Positions 1-5,730 of a stretch of 8,344 nt of DNA are shown one piece after another. The stretch is from JAVKFF01 sp040226215. Its GTDB lineage: Bacteria > Pseudomonadota > Alphaproteobacteria > DSM-16000 > Inquilinaceae. Where the stretch lies: the NCBI GenBank assembly GCA_040226215.1, contig JAVKFF010000242.1, positions 1 through 8,344 of the forward strand, in the 5' to 3' direction. A program made the translations under genes and the position numbers. Below the pieces are notes generated by a model, which made no database searches, was not told the origin of the DNA, and was given only the letters and a program-made list of their open reading frames with translations. Position 1 is the first letter of the stretch. Each line of letters starts with the position of its first letter.

Positions 1-288
1 AGGATGACGTTCCGGAACTTCACCACCGGCGGCAGCCATGCCTTCGGCGGGACCTATCTCGACCTCGTGCCCGACGAACGGCTGGTCTACACGGACGCCT
101 TCGACACGCCCGATCTGCCGGGCGAGATGACGGTCACCGTGACATTGAAGGCGGTCTCGGTCGGCACCGAACTGAATGTCGAGCAGCAGGGCATCCCGGA
201 GGCGATACCGCCCGAGGCCTGCTATCTGGGCTGGCAGGACTCCCTGTGGAAGCTCGCCAGGCTCGTCGAGCCCGAGATCAACGAGTAG
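1..288 (+). CDS. SRPBCC / AHSA1-like domain protein, C-terminal part (5' end outside window)
   Basis: The reading frame is open from the first base of the window to a TAG at 286-288, giving 95 visible residues; an internal ATG at 4 is unlikely to be the true start because the fold would lack its N-terminal strands. Visible features fit the C-terminal half of the START/Bet v1-like SRPBCC superfamily (Activator of Hsp90 ATPase homologue 1-like): an FxxxxxGGxY-type strand (FGGTYLDLVPDERLVYTD), an acidic turn (DTPDLPGEM) followed by the beta-strand VTVTLKAV, and a closing helix GWQDSLWKLARLVEP. Such proteins form a hydrophobic ligand cavity; most bacterial members have no known ligand. It is convergent with amidase 1 and probably belongs to a different transcription unit. 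Family call is from recalled similarity; function is not assigned. Confidence 0.85.
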   Translation, partial: RMTFRNFTTGGSHAFGGTYLDLVPDERLVYTDAFDTPDLPGEMTVTVTLKAVSVGTELNVEQQGIPEAIPPEACYLGWQDSLWKLARLVEPEINE

Positions 289-301
289 CGCGGCACCGGC
301 C

Positions 302-318
302 GGCCCTGCCGGAGGGCC
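302..318. terminator. Possible bidirectional terminator hairpin without T-run
   Basis: A perfect 6-bp inverted repeat (GGCCCT at 302-307, AGGGCC at 313-318) with a 5-base loop lies in the 54-base gap between two convergent stop codons, a typical place for a terminator. Neither strand has a T-tract after the stem, so an intrinsic terminator is not proven; it could also be a chance repeat in GC-rich DNA. Confidence 0.3.
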
Positions 319-342
319 ATCGCCCTGCCATGCGCCGGCAGC

Positions 343-1671
343 TCAGGCACCCGCACCCGCGGTGCTGCCGGCGCCGGTGCGGCTGCGTGACAGGAGATCT
401 TGCGCCACGCGCAGCGCGGCCTCGTCCCGGAACTGCGGCGCGACGACCTGCACCCCGATCGGCAGCCCGCGCACCCCCTGCAGCAACGGGATGGAGACGC
501 AGGCGGCGTAGAGCAGAGTCCAGGAACTGTTCATGACCGGATCGCCCGTGCTGGCGAGACCTTCCGGCGCCTCGCCGGTCGCGCTCAGGCACAGGACGGC
601 GTCGAGCCCGTGATCGCGGCAGAGTGCCGCGAAGCGGCGCCGGCACTGTGCGCCAAGCGCGACGGCGGCGGCATGCTGGGGGGCGGTGTGGCGTGCCGCC
701 CTTTCGAGCCCCAGCAGGAAGGATTCACTCAGCAGCTCCTGGTGACGCAGGCGCTCGTCCGCGAAACCCCGGTACAGTTCGAAGTCGTGGATCGCCCGCG
801 CCGCTGCGGAAAGGCCATCGAACTCGGCCGGCAGGTCCAGGGTTTCGACGGCCAGCCCCGAGATGCGCAGCGACTCGATATAGCGCTCCATCGCCTCGCG
901 GGCGGCCGGCGCCGCCAGCTGCCAGTCTGGCCCCCGGCAGAACGCTATCGTCGGCCTGGGGCAGTCCGCATCTTCCGGGACGGGGACCGGCCGGACGCCC
1001 GACAGGCAGCGGTAGACGAGCGCGCAATCGGCAACCTCGCGCGCCAGAATGCCTATGGTGTCCAGCGATTCCGCCAATGCGCGCACGCCGACCCGGACGA
1101 TCCGGCCGAAGCTCGGCTTGAACCCGACAATGCCGCAATAGGAGGCGGGACGGATCACCGAGCCCAATGTCTGGGTGCCCAATGCGACAGGCACCATCCC
1201 TGCGGCGACTGCCGCAGCCGAGCCGGAGGAGGATCCGCCCGGCGTGTGGCCCGGGTGCACCGGATTGCGGGTCCGGGCCGGGGGCCAGGCCGCGAACTCG
1301 GTCGTGGCGGTCTTCCCCAGGACGATGGCGCCGGAAGCCCGCAGCAGCGCCACCGCACTGGCATCCGCCGCCGGCCGGTGGCCGGCGAAGATCGCCGAGC
1401 CATAGGCGGTCGGCATGTCGTGGGTGTCGAAGATGTCCTTGACGCCGACCGGCAGACCCCGCAGCGGAGCGGTCGCCCGGTCCGGCGCGCAGCCCTCGAG
1501 GCAATGCGCGGCCGCGATCGCCGAGTCCGTCGCGAGATGGGACCAGGCCTGCAGTTCGGCGTCGCCGTCCTGGATGCGCTGCAGGCAGTCCTCGACCAGC
1601 CCGAGCGGCGAGAGTTCGCCCGTCGAGAACCTCTCGAGCGCGGTGCAGGCAGTTGGAATCTCGTCGGTCAT
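343..1671 (-). CDS. Amidase-signature family hydrolase (amidase 1)
   Basis: Predicted cytoplasmic Ser-cisSer-Lys amidohydrolase of 442 residues, a normal length for this family. Counting from ATG 1671, Lys78 lies in GLPVGVKDIFDT, the cis-Ser is Ser147 in TPGGSSSGSAAAVAAG, and the nucleophile is Ser171 in GTQTLGSVIRPASYCG; the 24-residue spacing between the two serines equals that in known family members such as FAAH, so the triad is complete. The TQT-x-GSVIRPA form resembles malonamidase-like and other small-molecule amidases more than GatA, and no gatB or gatC neighbour is present. I chose ATG 1671 because AGGT lies shortly upstream; an upstream GTG at 1704 would add 11 poorly conserved residues. 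The C-terminal tail is Gly/Ala/Ser-rich. It is divergent from the amidohydrolase gene. Exact substrate unknown; an amidase role linked to the imported compound is inference. Confidence 0.9.
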   Translation of the reverse strand: MTDEIPTACTALERFSTGELSPLGLVEDCLQRIQDGDAELQAWSHLATDSAIAAAHCLEGCAPDRATAPLRGLPVGVKDIFDTHDMPTAYGSAIFAGHRPAADASAVALLRASGAIVLGKTATTEFAAWPPARTRNPVHPGHTPGGSSSGSAAAVAAGMVPVALGTQTLGSVIRPASYCGIVGFKPSFGRIVRVGVRALAESLDTIGILAREVADCALVYRCLSGVRPVPVPEDADCPRPTIAFCRGPDWQLAAPAAREAMERYIESLRISGLAVETLDLPAEFDGLSAAARAIHDFELYRGFADERLRHQELLSESFLLGLERAARHTAPQHAAAVALGAQCRRRFAALCRDHGLDAVLCLSATGEAPEGLASTGDPVMNSSWTLLYAACVSIPLLQGVRGLPIGVQVVAPQFRDEAALRVAQDLLSRSRTGAGSTAGAGA

Positions 1672-1728
1672 CGCGGTACCTGTAAATGGATGCGGGCGCG
1701 GCACTGGCCGGCCGCAATGTCAATCCGC

Positions 1729-1758
1729 TTGATCCATGCCGCGAAAGCGGCGTTAGAT
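1729..1758 (+). promoter_or_regulatory. Weak candidate promoter with internal inverted repeat, upstream of the amidohydrolase
   Basis: TTGATC (1729-1734) and TTAGAT (1753-1758), 18 bases apart, match the sigma-70 consensus at about four and three positions; this is a weak candidate. The spacer contains a perfect 5-bp inverted repeat, GCCGC at 1738-1742 and GCGGC at 1747-1751, separated by GAAA. One G-T wobble and one A-T pair can extend the stem to 1736-1753. If transcribed it would form a stem with a GAAA (GNRA) loop; if it acts as DNA it could be an operator between -35 and -10. Neither role is established. Confidence 0.25.
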
Positions 1759-1770
1759 CCCCGGCGTGAT

Positions 1771-1781
1771 CCGGTAACCGG
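1771..1781. promoter_or_regulatory. Palindrome CCGGTAACCGG beside the amidohydrolase ribosome binding site
   Basis: CCGGT-A-ACCGG is a perfect 5+5 inverted repeat around one central base. It abuts the Shine-Dalgarno-like GAAAGGGG (1781-1788), which sits five bases before ATG 1794. The position suits either a repressor site or a small mRNA hairpin limiting ribosome access. The GT-N-AC spacing is shorter than the GT-N3-AC core usual for FadR/FCD regulators, so binding by the local GntR protein is not implied. Confidence 0.25.
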
Positions 1782-1793
1782 AAAGGGGCTTGC

Positions 1794-2924
1794 ATGTACG
1801 ATCTGATCCTGCGGCAGGGCCGCGTCGTGGATCCTGCACAAGGCACCGACCGGGTGGCGGACATCGCGTTCGCCGATGGCAGGGTCGCTGCGATCGAGGC
1901 GGTGCTTCCCGGGCCGGCGGCCGCGGAGCGGGACGTTTCGAACTGCATCGTCTGTCCCGGCCTGATCGACCTGCACGCCCATGTCTATTGGGGCGGGACC
2001 GCCATGGGCGTCGATGCCGAGATGGTGGCCCGCCGCGCGGGCACCACAACCCTCATCGATGCGGGAAGTGCCGGGGCCGCGAACTTCCACGGCTTTCGCA
2101 GGCATGTCATCGAGGCCACGCCGCTGCGCGTGCTGGCCTTCCTCAACATCGCCTTCCCCGGCATCTATGCCTTCAGCAGCAAGGTGATGGTCGGGGAATG
2201 CGGCGAACTGCGGCTGTTGCACCCGGGCGAGTGCCTGCGCGTGGTCAACGAGAACCGCGACCTGATCGTCGGAATCAAGGTCCGCGTCGGCCGCACCGCC
2301 AGCGCGGCCCAGGGGGTCGCCCCCCTGGAGATGGCACTGGAAGTCGCCGAGGAGGCCGGCCTGCCGGTGATGGCGCATATCGACGACCCGCCGCCCAGCC
2401 GGCGCGACGTCCTTTCGCGGCTGCGGCCGGGGGACATCTTCACCCACTGCTTCCGTCCCTTTCCCAATACCGTGCTGCGTGCCGACGGGGAGGTCTGGGA
2501 CGACGTGATGCTGGCGCGCGAGCGCGGCGTGCTCTTCGACATCGGGCATGGCGGCGCATCGTTCGGCTTCGCCGTGGCCCGCGGCATGCTGGCAAAGGGG
2601 TTCACGCCGGACGCGATCTCCAGCGACGTGCATGCGCTCAGCATCGACGGGCCCGCCTTCGATCTGCTGGCGACCATGTCGAAGTTCTCCAATCTCGGCA
2701 TCGACACCGTGGCGCTGATCCGTGCGGTGACCGCCGCGCCAGCGAAGGCCCTGCGCCGCCCGGACCTCGGGACCCTGGCGGTCGGCGCGGCGGGCGACGC
2801 CACCGTGCTCGCGGTCGAGAAGGGTCGCTTCGACTATCACGACGCGCTGGGCGAAACGCTGGTGGGCGACCATCGGCTGGTGCTGAAGGCGGTCGTGCTC
2901 GCAGGGGGTTTGTGGCAGCACTGA
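1794..2924 (+). CDS. Metal-dependent amidohydrolase/deacetylase, cog3964 (EF_0837/Atu3266) type
   Basis: A 376-residue cytoplasmic TIM-barrel hydrolase of the amidohydrolase superfamily. The order of motifs fits a binuclear-metal member: the N-terminal beta-sandwich strand (DLILRQGRVVDPAQGT), CPGLIDLHAHVY with His61 and His63, Lys162 in VGIKVRVG as the probable carboxylated bridging lysine, His195 in PVMAHIDDPP, His218 in FTHCFRPF, and the catalytic Asp278 in ISSDVHA. The C-terminal GTLAVGAAGDATVLAVEKG segment returns to the sandwich. These signatures match the group often mis-annotated as dihydroorotase; studied members of cog3964 hydrolyse acetylated alpha-hydroxy acids such as acetyl-(R)-mandelate, so ester or amide deacylation is plausible, but the substrate here is unknown. 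ATG 1794 follows GAAAGGGG at good spacing. It diverges from amidase 1 and converges on amidase 2, whose stop codon is six bases away. Confidence 0.9.
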   Translation: MYDLILRQGRVVDPAQGTDRVADIAFADGRVAAIEAVLPGPAAAERDVSNCIVCPGLIDLHAHVYWGGTAMGVDAEMVARRAGTTTLIDAGSAGAANFHGFRRHVIEATPLRVLAFLNIAFPGIYAFSSKVMVGECGELRLLHPGECLRVVNENRDLIVGIKVRVGRTASAAQGVAPLEMALEVAEEAGLPVMAHIDDPPPSRRDVLSRLRPGDIFTHCFRPFPNTVLRADGEVWDDVMLARERGVLFDIGHGGASFGFAVARGMLAKGFTPDAISSDVHALSIDGPAFDLLATMSKFSNLGIDTVALIRAVTAAPAKALRRPDLGTLAVGAAGDATVLAVEKGRFDYHDALGETLVGDHRLVLKAVVLAGGLWQH

Positions 2925-2930
2925 TGCGCC

Positions 2931-4349
2931 CTAGCCGAAGGCCGGCGGCTCGGTCGGCCATGGGTTGAGCAGCTCCAGGGTCGCGGCCAGCCGCAGGAGC
3001 TGCCGGTCTGCGAAGCGGGATCCCACCAGCTGCAGGCCGACGGGCAGGCCGCTCCTGGTCTGGCCGGCGGGGATGCTGATCGCCGGCTGGCCGGTCAGGT
3101 TGAATGGCGCGCTGAAGGGGCTCCAGCCGTAGAAGGAGATTTCCCGGCCGGCGATCGTCCCGACGGTGCGCCGCCCGGCGGCGAAGGGTGGACAGGCGAC
3201 AGCCTGCATCTCCAGCACGTCGGCCTGCTCGAACGTCGCGCGCACATGCTGCCACCATTCGATGCGCGCCAGCCCCGCATCGTAGAAGTCGAACGGGCCC
3301 AGCCGCTCGCCAGCCTTCACGTAGCCCAGCAGTTCCGGCTCGAAGGCATCGGGCCGCTCGGAGGCGGACGGGCCGAGCCGTCGCGCCAGGCCGGCCGTGA
3401 ACAGGGTCTGCCAGAATCGCATCGGCGAGGGCCAGCCCGGGCGTCCGGTCGCCACGTCGTGACCGGCTTCCGACAGGCGCGCGGTCGCCCTGCGGCAGAT
3501 CTCGACGACCTCGGGGTCAACCGCTTCGGCAAAGCCCAGGTCGTCGCAAAACAGCACGCGTAGCGGAGGTTCCCCGTCGGCCTCCGGCCTGGGCGGTTCG
3601 GCCGGCAGCGAATAGGGGTCCCGCTCGTCCGGCCCGGCCAGTTCCTGGTAGGCGACGGAAAGATCGGCCACGCTGCGTGCCATCGGTCCGACATGCTGCA
3701 GGCTCCAGTTCGGCCCGCCGGGGTGGTTCGGCACGCGACCGAAGGACGGCTTGAAGCCGAGGATCCCGCAGAACGAGGCAGGGATCCGCAAGGAGCCGCC
3801 GCCATCGGTGCCGATGTTCAGCGGTGCCATGCCGCACAGCGTGGCGACGGCAGCGCCGCCGCTCGAGCCGCCGCAGGTCAGCTCCGGGTTCCAGGGATTC
3901 CGCGTCACGCCGAACAGCAGGTTCTGGGTGACACCCATCCATCCGAAGGCCGGGGTGTTCGTCTTGCCCAGGAGAATGGCGCCCCGTTGCAGCAGCCGCT
4001 CAACCGCCGCGGCATCCGCCGCAGGCACCGCATCGGCGAACAACGGCGATCCCGAGGTGGTCCTCACGCCGGCGGTAGGCAGGGTGTCCTTCACCGTGAA
4101 GGGAATGCCGAACAACGGGTTCAGCCTGTCGGGTTCGCCGCTGGCAAACCGGCGCTCCGCGCGGCGTGCCGCCGCCATGGCGCTGTCGGCGGTTACGGTG
4201 ACGAACGCGTTCACCTGCGGATTCAGGCGTTCGATCCGCTGGAGGCAGGCGGCGACAACATCGACCGGCGACAGTTCCCGCCGCCGGTAGAGCCTGCCGA
4301 TTTCCGCGATCGACAGCAGGCAGGGCGCCTCATTCGCACTCGCCGACAT
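2931..4349 (-). CDS. Amidase-signature family hydrolase (amidase 2)
   Basis: Predicted cytoplasmic amidase of 472 residues. From ATG 4349 the triad is Lys87 (GIPFTVKDTLPTAG), cis-Ser162 (TCGGSSGGAAVATLCG) and nucleophile Ser186 (IGTDGGGSLRIPASFCG), with the canonical 24-residue serine spacing. The TDGGGSLRIPA form groups it with generalist or aryl-acylamidase-like members and GatA-like proteins, different from the TQT-x-GSVIRP form of amidase 1. The C-terminal PFNLTGQPAISIPAGQT and GLPVGLQLVG segments are typical of stand-alone amidases, and no gatB/gatC is nearby. ATG 4349 is preferred over an upstream ATG at 4388 because a strong Shine-Dalgarno (GAGGGAGGAA, 4352-4361 on this strand) precedes it by four bases from GGAGG. 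It is divergent from the GntR regulator, suggesting control by it; substrate unknown. Confidence 0.92.
   Translation of the reverse strand: MSASANEAPCLLSIAEIGRLYRRRELSPVDVVAACLQRIERLNPQVNAFVTVTADSAMAAARRAERRFASGEPDRLNPLFGIPFTVKDTLPTAGVRTTSGSPLFADAVPAADAAAVERLLQRGAILLGKTNTPAFGWMGVTQNLLFGVTRNPWNPELTCGGSSGGAAVATLCGMAPLNIGTDGGGSLRIPASFCGILGFKPSFGRVPNHPGGPNWSLQHVGPMARSVADLSVAYQELAGPDERDPYSLPAEPPRPEADGEPPLRVLFCDDLGFAEAVDPEVVEICRRATARLSEAGHDVATGRPGWPSPMRFWQTLFTAGLARRLGPSASERPDAFEPELLGYVKAGERLGPFDFYDAGLARIEWWQHVRATFEQADVLEMQAVACPPFAAGRRTVGTIAGREISFYGWSPFSAPFNLTGQPAISIPAGQTRSGLPVGLQLVGSRFADRQLLRLAATLELLNPWPTEPPAFG
2933..2950. terminator. Possible short hairpin at the convergent amidohydrolase/amidase 2 junction
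   Basis: AGCCG (2933-2937) pairs with CGGCT (2946-2950) across an 8-base loop, starting just after the amidohydrolase stop and lying inside the last codons of amidase 2. There is no T-run. With only six bases between the two stop codons, any terminator must overlap coding sequence, or transcripts from the two strands overlap. Weak evidence. Confidence 0.18.
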
Positions 4350-4351
4350 GC

Positions 4352-4361
4352 TTCCTCCCTC
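4352..4361 (-). promoter_or_regulatory. Ribosome binding site of amidase 2
   Basis: On the - strand the sequence reads GAGGGAGGAA, with GGAGG four bases before ATG 4349. This is the strongest Shine-Dalgarno in the window and decides the start against the longer version beginning at 4388. Confidence 0.75.
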
Positions 4362-4410
4362 AATTTCCCTTGACGCGCAATCCTGCATCGGTCACGGTTT
4401 CAAAGCAAAG

Positions 4411-4426
4411 TGAAATGTCAGTTTCA
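4411..4426. promoter_or_regulatory. Candidate operator: TGAAA-N6-TTTCA inverted repeat
   Basis: TGAAA (4411-4415) and TTTCA (4422-4426) are perfect 5-bp arms around the spacer TGTCAG. The repeat lies between the divergent amidase 2 and gntR-type regulator genes, where FCD regulators commonly bind, and is AT-richer than its surroundings. One dimer-sized site here could control both directions. Binding by the adjacent regulator is inference. Confidence 0.35.
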
Positions 4427-4444
4427 GCTCATTGAACGCGGAAT

Positions 4445-5173
4445 TTGCAATTGCAGAAATCTGTCGCACAGCCGGATGGCGATCCCCAGGGCGGAAGCAG
4501 GCGCCGGGATTCCGCCTATGAGCGGCTGCTTTTCGCGATCATCTACGGCGATCTCGTCCCCGGGTCGGCGGTCGACGAGAAGACCCTGGCGGAGGATCAC
4601 AAGCTCGGCCTGGCTGCGGTGCGCGACGCGCTCTACCGCCTGTCCCTGGAGGGGCTGGTGGAACGGCAGCCGCGCATCGGCACGCGCATCGGCACATTGG
4701 GCATCCGCGAACTGCGCGAAGTGTTCGAAGCCCGGGTCATGCTCGAGGGCGGCGTGGCCGAACTTGCGGCCGAGCGTGCCAATGCAACCGCGATCGCGGC
4801 GATGCGGCAGGCGCTCGAAGGATTCGAGCAGGTGGTGGAGGCGCGGGATTTCCGACGGCTGGTGCGCATGGATCGCGCCTTCCACCAGTCGCTCGCCAGT
4901 GCGACCCACAACGCGATGCTCCTGCGTCAGGTCACCCTGATCCACAACGATGCCGCGCGGTTCTGGTACTTCGGCCTTCCCCGCCTCGATCCGGCATCGG
5001 TATGTGCGGACATCGCGTCGCACATGGAGGTGGTGGACGCGATCGAACGCCGCGATCCGGCGGCGGCAAAGCGCGCGATGCGCGCCGTTCTCGGCCATTT
5101 CCCGGACAATGTGCGCGAGTTCCTGGCCGGGCCAATTCTCTTTCAGGACAGGAGGCTGGAGGCAGATGACTGA
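4445..5173 (+). CDS. GntR-family transcription regulator, FadR/FCD subfamily
   Basis: DNA-binding regulator of about 240 residues, normal for the FCD group. An N-terminal winged helix-turn-helix spans about residues 20-85 (SAYERLLFAIIYGDLVPGS, then LAEDHKLGLAAVRDALYRL and EGLVERQPRIGTRI), followed by an all-helical FCD effector domain at about 88-225. The four metal-ligand positions of FCD proteins are visible: Asp143 and His147 in MDRAFHQSL, His193 in SHMEVVDAIERRD, and His218 in VLGHF; such domains bind small carboxylic acids, often via the metal. No ATG is available between the in-frame stop at 4433 and the domain, so the start is TTG: 4445 as given, or 4451, which has GGA (4440-4442) at the better 8-base distance. 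It is the first gene of the + strand operon and probably senses the imported compound or a product of it. Confidence 0.92.
   Translation: MQLQKSVAQPDGDPQGGSRRRDSAYERLLFAIIYGDLVPGSAVDEKTLAEDHKLGLAAVRDALYRLSLEGLVERQPRIGTRIGTLGIRELREVFEARVMLEGGVAELAAERANATAIAAMRQALEGFEQVVEARDFRRLVRMDRAFHQSLASATHNAMLLRQVTLIHNDAARFWYFGLPRLDPASVCADIASHMEVVDAIERRDPAAAKRAMRAVLGHFPDNVREFLAGPILFQDRRLEADD
4446..4455. promoter_or_regulatory. Palindrome TGCAATTGCA over the regulator start codon
   Basis: A perfect 10-bp palindrome spans both possible TTG start codons (4445 and 4451) of the regulator gene. It sits about 20 bases from the TGAAA-N6-TTTCA repeat. It could be an autoregulatory operator or chance. Confidence 0.28.
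5151..5162 (+). promoter_or_regulatory. Double Shine-Dalgarno before the NTF2-like gene
   Basis: GGAGG occurs twice, at 5151-5155 and 5158-5162, 10 and 3 bases before ATG 5166, inside the end of the regulator gene. The pair supports ATG 5166 as the start and, with the 8-base overlap, independent as well as coupled initiation. Confidence 0.55.
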
Positions 5174-5651
5174 GGCAAAGGCGGATGAGGCGGAGCTTCA
5201 CGGCGGCAGCGCCGAGGATCGGGCGCGCATCATGGGGCAGCATCGGGCCTACCTGCAGGCCAATGCCAGTTTCGACTGGCCGCGGCTGCAGGAGAAGATC
5301 TGGACCCGCGATGCCCATGCGACCTACTTCAACCTGAACGGCCATACCTATAACGGGCCGGAGCACTGGGTGCGCCTGTGGCAGTACTACGCCGACCAGG
5401 TGAATACCGGCGAATGGATCCCCTACGACATCGGCGGCGTGGTGAACGGCGACCTGGCGGTCGTCTGGTGCCATCGCAAGACGAAGATGGAATGGGTCGG
5501 CACCGACCCGCGGCCCGGGGACAAGCAGCATGTCGACCGGGACTTCGTCTCCCGCTCCACGATGGTCTTCCGCAAGGAGGACGGGGACTGGCGGGTCGTG
5601 CACGTGCATTTCTCCGAGGCGAACGACGGAGAGCGTCCCGGCGGTATCTGA
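5166..5651 (+). CDS. NTF2-like / SnoaL-like fold protein of unknown function
   Basis: A 161-residue cytoplasmic protein without signal peptide or membrane segment. Its pattern fits the cone-shaped NTF2-like (SnoaL-like, ketosteroid isomerase-like) superfamily: N-terminal helix with QHRAYLQANASFDWPRLQEKIW, then TYFNLNGHTYNGPEHWVRLWQYY, a strand GDLAVVWCHRKTKMEW, and the closing RSTMVFRKEDGDWRVVHVHFS, whose GxWRVVHxHxS ending is typical of SnoaL_3-type domains. Several His, Asp and Trp residues (His51, His60, His67, His103, His146, His148) could line the pocket, but no catalytic set can be assigned. It overlaps the regulator stop by 8 bases (ATGACTGA), so it is very probably co-transcribed and translationally coupled with it. 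Members of this fold act as isomerases, dehydratases, hydrolases or non-catalytic binding proteins; which applies here is unknown. Confidence 0.85.
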   Translation: MTEAKADEAELHGGSAEDRARIMGQHRAYLQANASFDWPRLQEKIWTRDAHATYFNLNGHTYNGPEHWVRLWQYYADQVNTGEWIPYDIGGVVNGDLAVVWCHRKTKMEWVGTDPRPGDKQHVDRDFVSRSTMVFRKEDGDWRVVHVHFSEANDGERPGGI

Positions 5652-5665
5652 TGCCGGCGGGCCGA

Positions 5666-5700
5666 GGCGGTCGGATGCCGCCAACCGGCGCCATGGCGCC
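5666..5700. repeat. Two inverted repeats in the gap before the binding-protein gene
   Basis: The 79-base gap holds GGCGG (5666-5670) pairing with CCGCC (5678-5682) over a 7-base loop, then a perfect 14-bp palindrome GGCGCCATGGCGCC at 5687-5700. They sit between the NTF2-like gene and the Shine-Dalgarno of the binding-protein gene. Possible roles are partial termination, mRNA processing or 5' stabilisation giving the binding protein its own expression level, or a protein-binding site. No T-run follows, so it is not a classical terminator. Confidence 0.35.
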
Positions 5701-5710
5701 CAATGCTGAC

Positions 5711-5723
5711 AGGAAAGAAGGGG
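5711..5723 (+). promoter_or_regulatory. Ribosome binding site of the substrate-binding protein
   Basis: Purine-rich AGGAAAGAAGGGG ends seven bases before ATG 5731 and supports this start, which also gives an intact signal peptide. Confidence 0.6.
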
Positions 5724-5730
5724 CCGAGTC

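Noticed and set aside
1718..1723. Consensus -35 hexamer TTGACA on the - strand upstream of amidase 1.
   Set aside because: At 16 to 18 bases downstream there is only G/C-rich sequence and no usable -10 element, so I do not call a promoter.
400..1806. A 468-codon open frame on the + strand opposite amidase 1.
   Set aside because: Its translation is Arg/Gly/Pro-rich without domain motifs, while the - strand encodes an amidase with a full catalytic triad. Long antisense frames are expected in GC-rich DNA.
1668..2921. A 417-codon open frame on the - strand opposite the amidohydrolase.
   Set aside because: Composition is rich in His, Arg, Gly and Asp with no recognisable motif; the + strand frame carries all metal-site residues of a known family.
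2931..4349. Amidase 2 as GatA subunit of the tRNA-dependent amidotransferase.
   Set aside because: The signature motif is compatible, but no gatB or gatC is present nearby and the context is a catabolic and transport cluster.
4370..4375. TTGACG as a -35 element for the regulator gene.
   Set aside because: The sequence 16 to 18 bases downstream (around CACGGT) does not resemble a -10 box.
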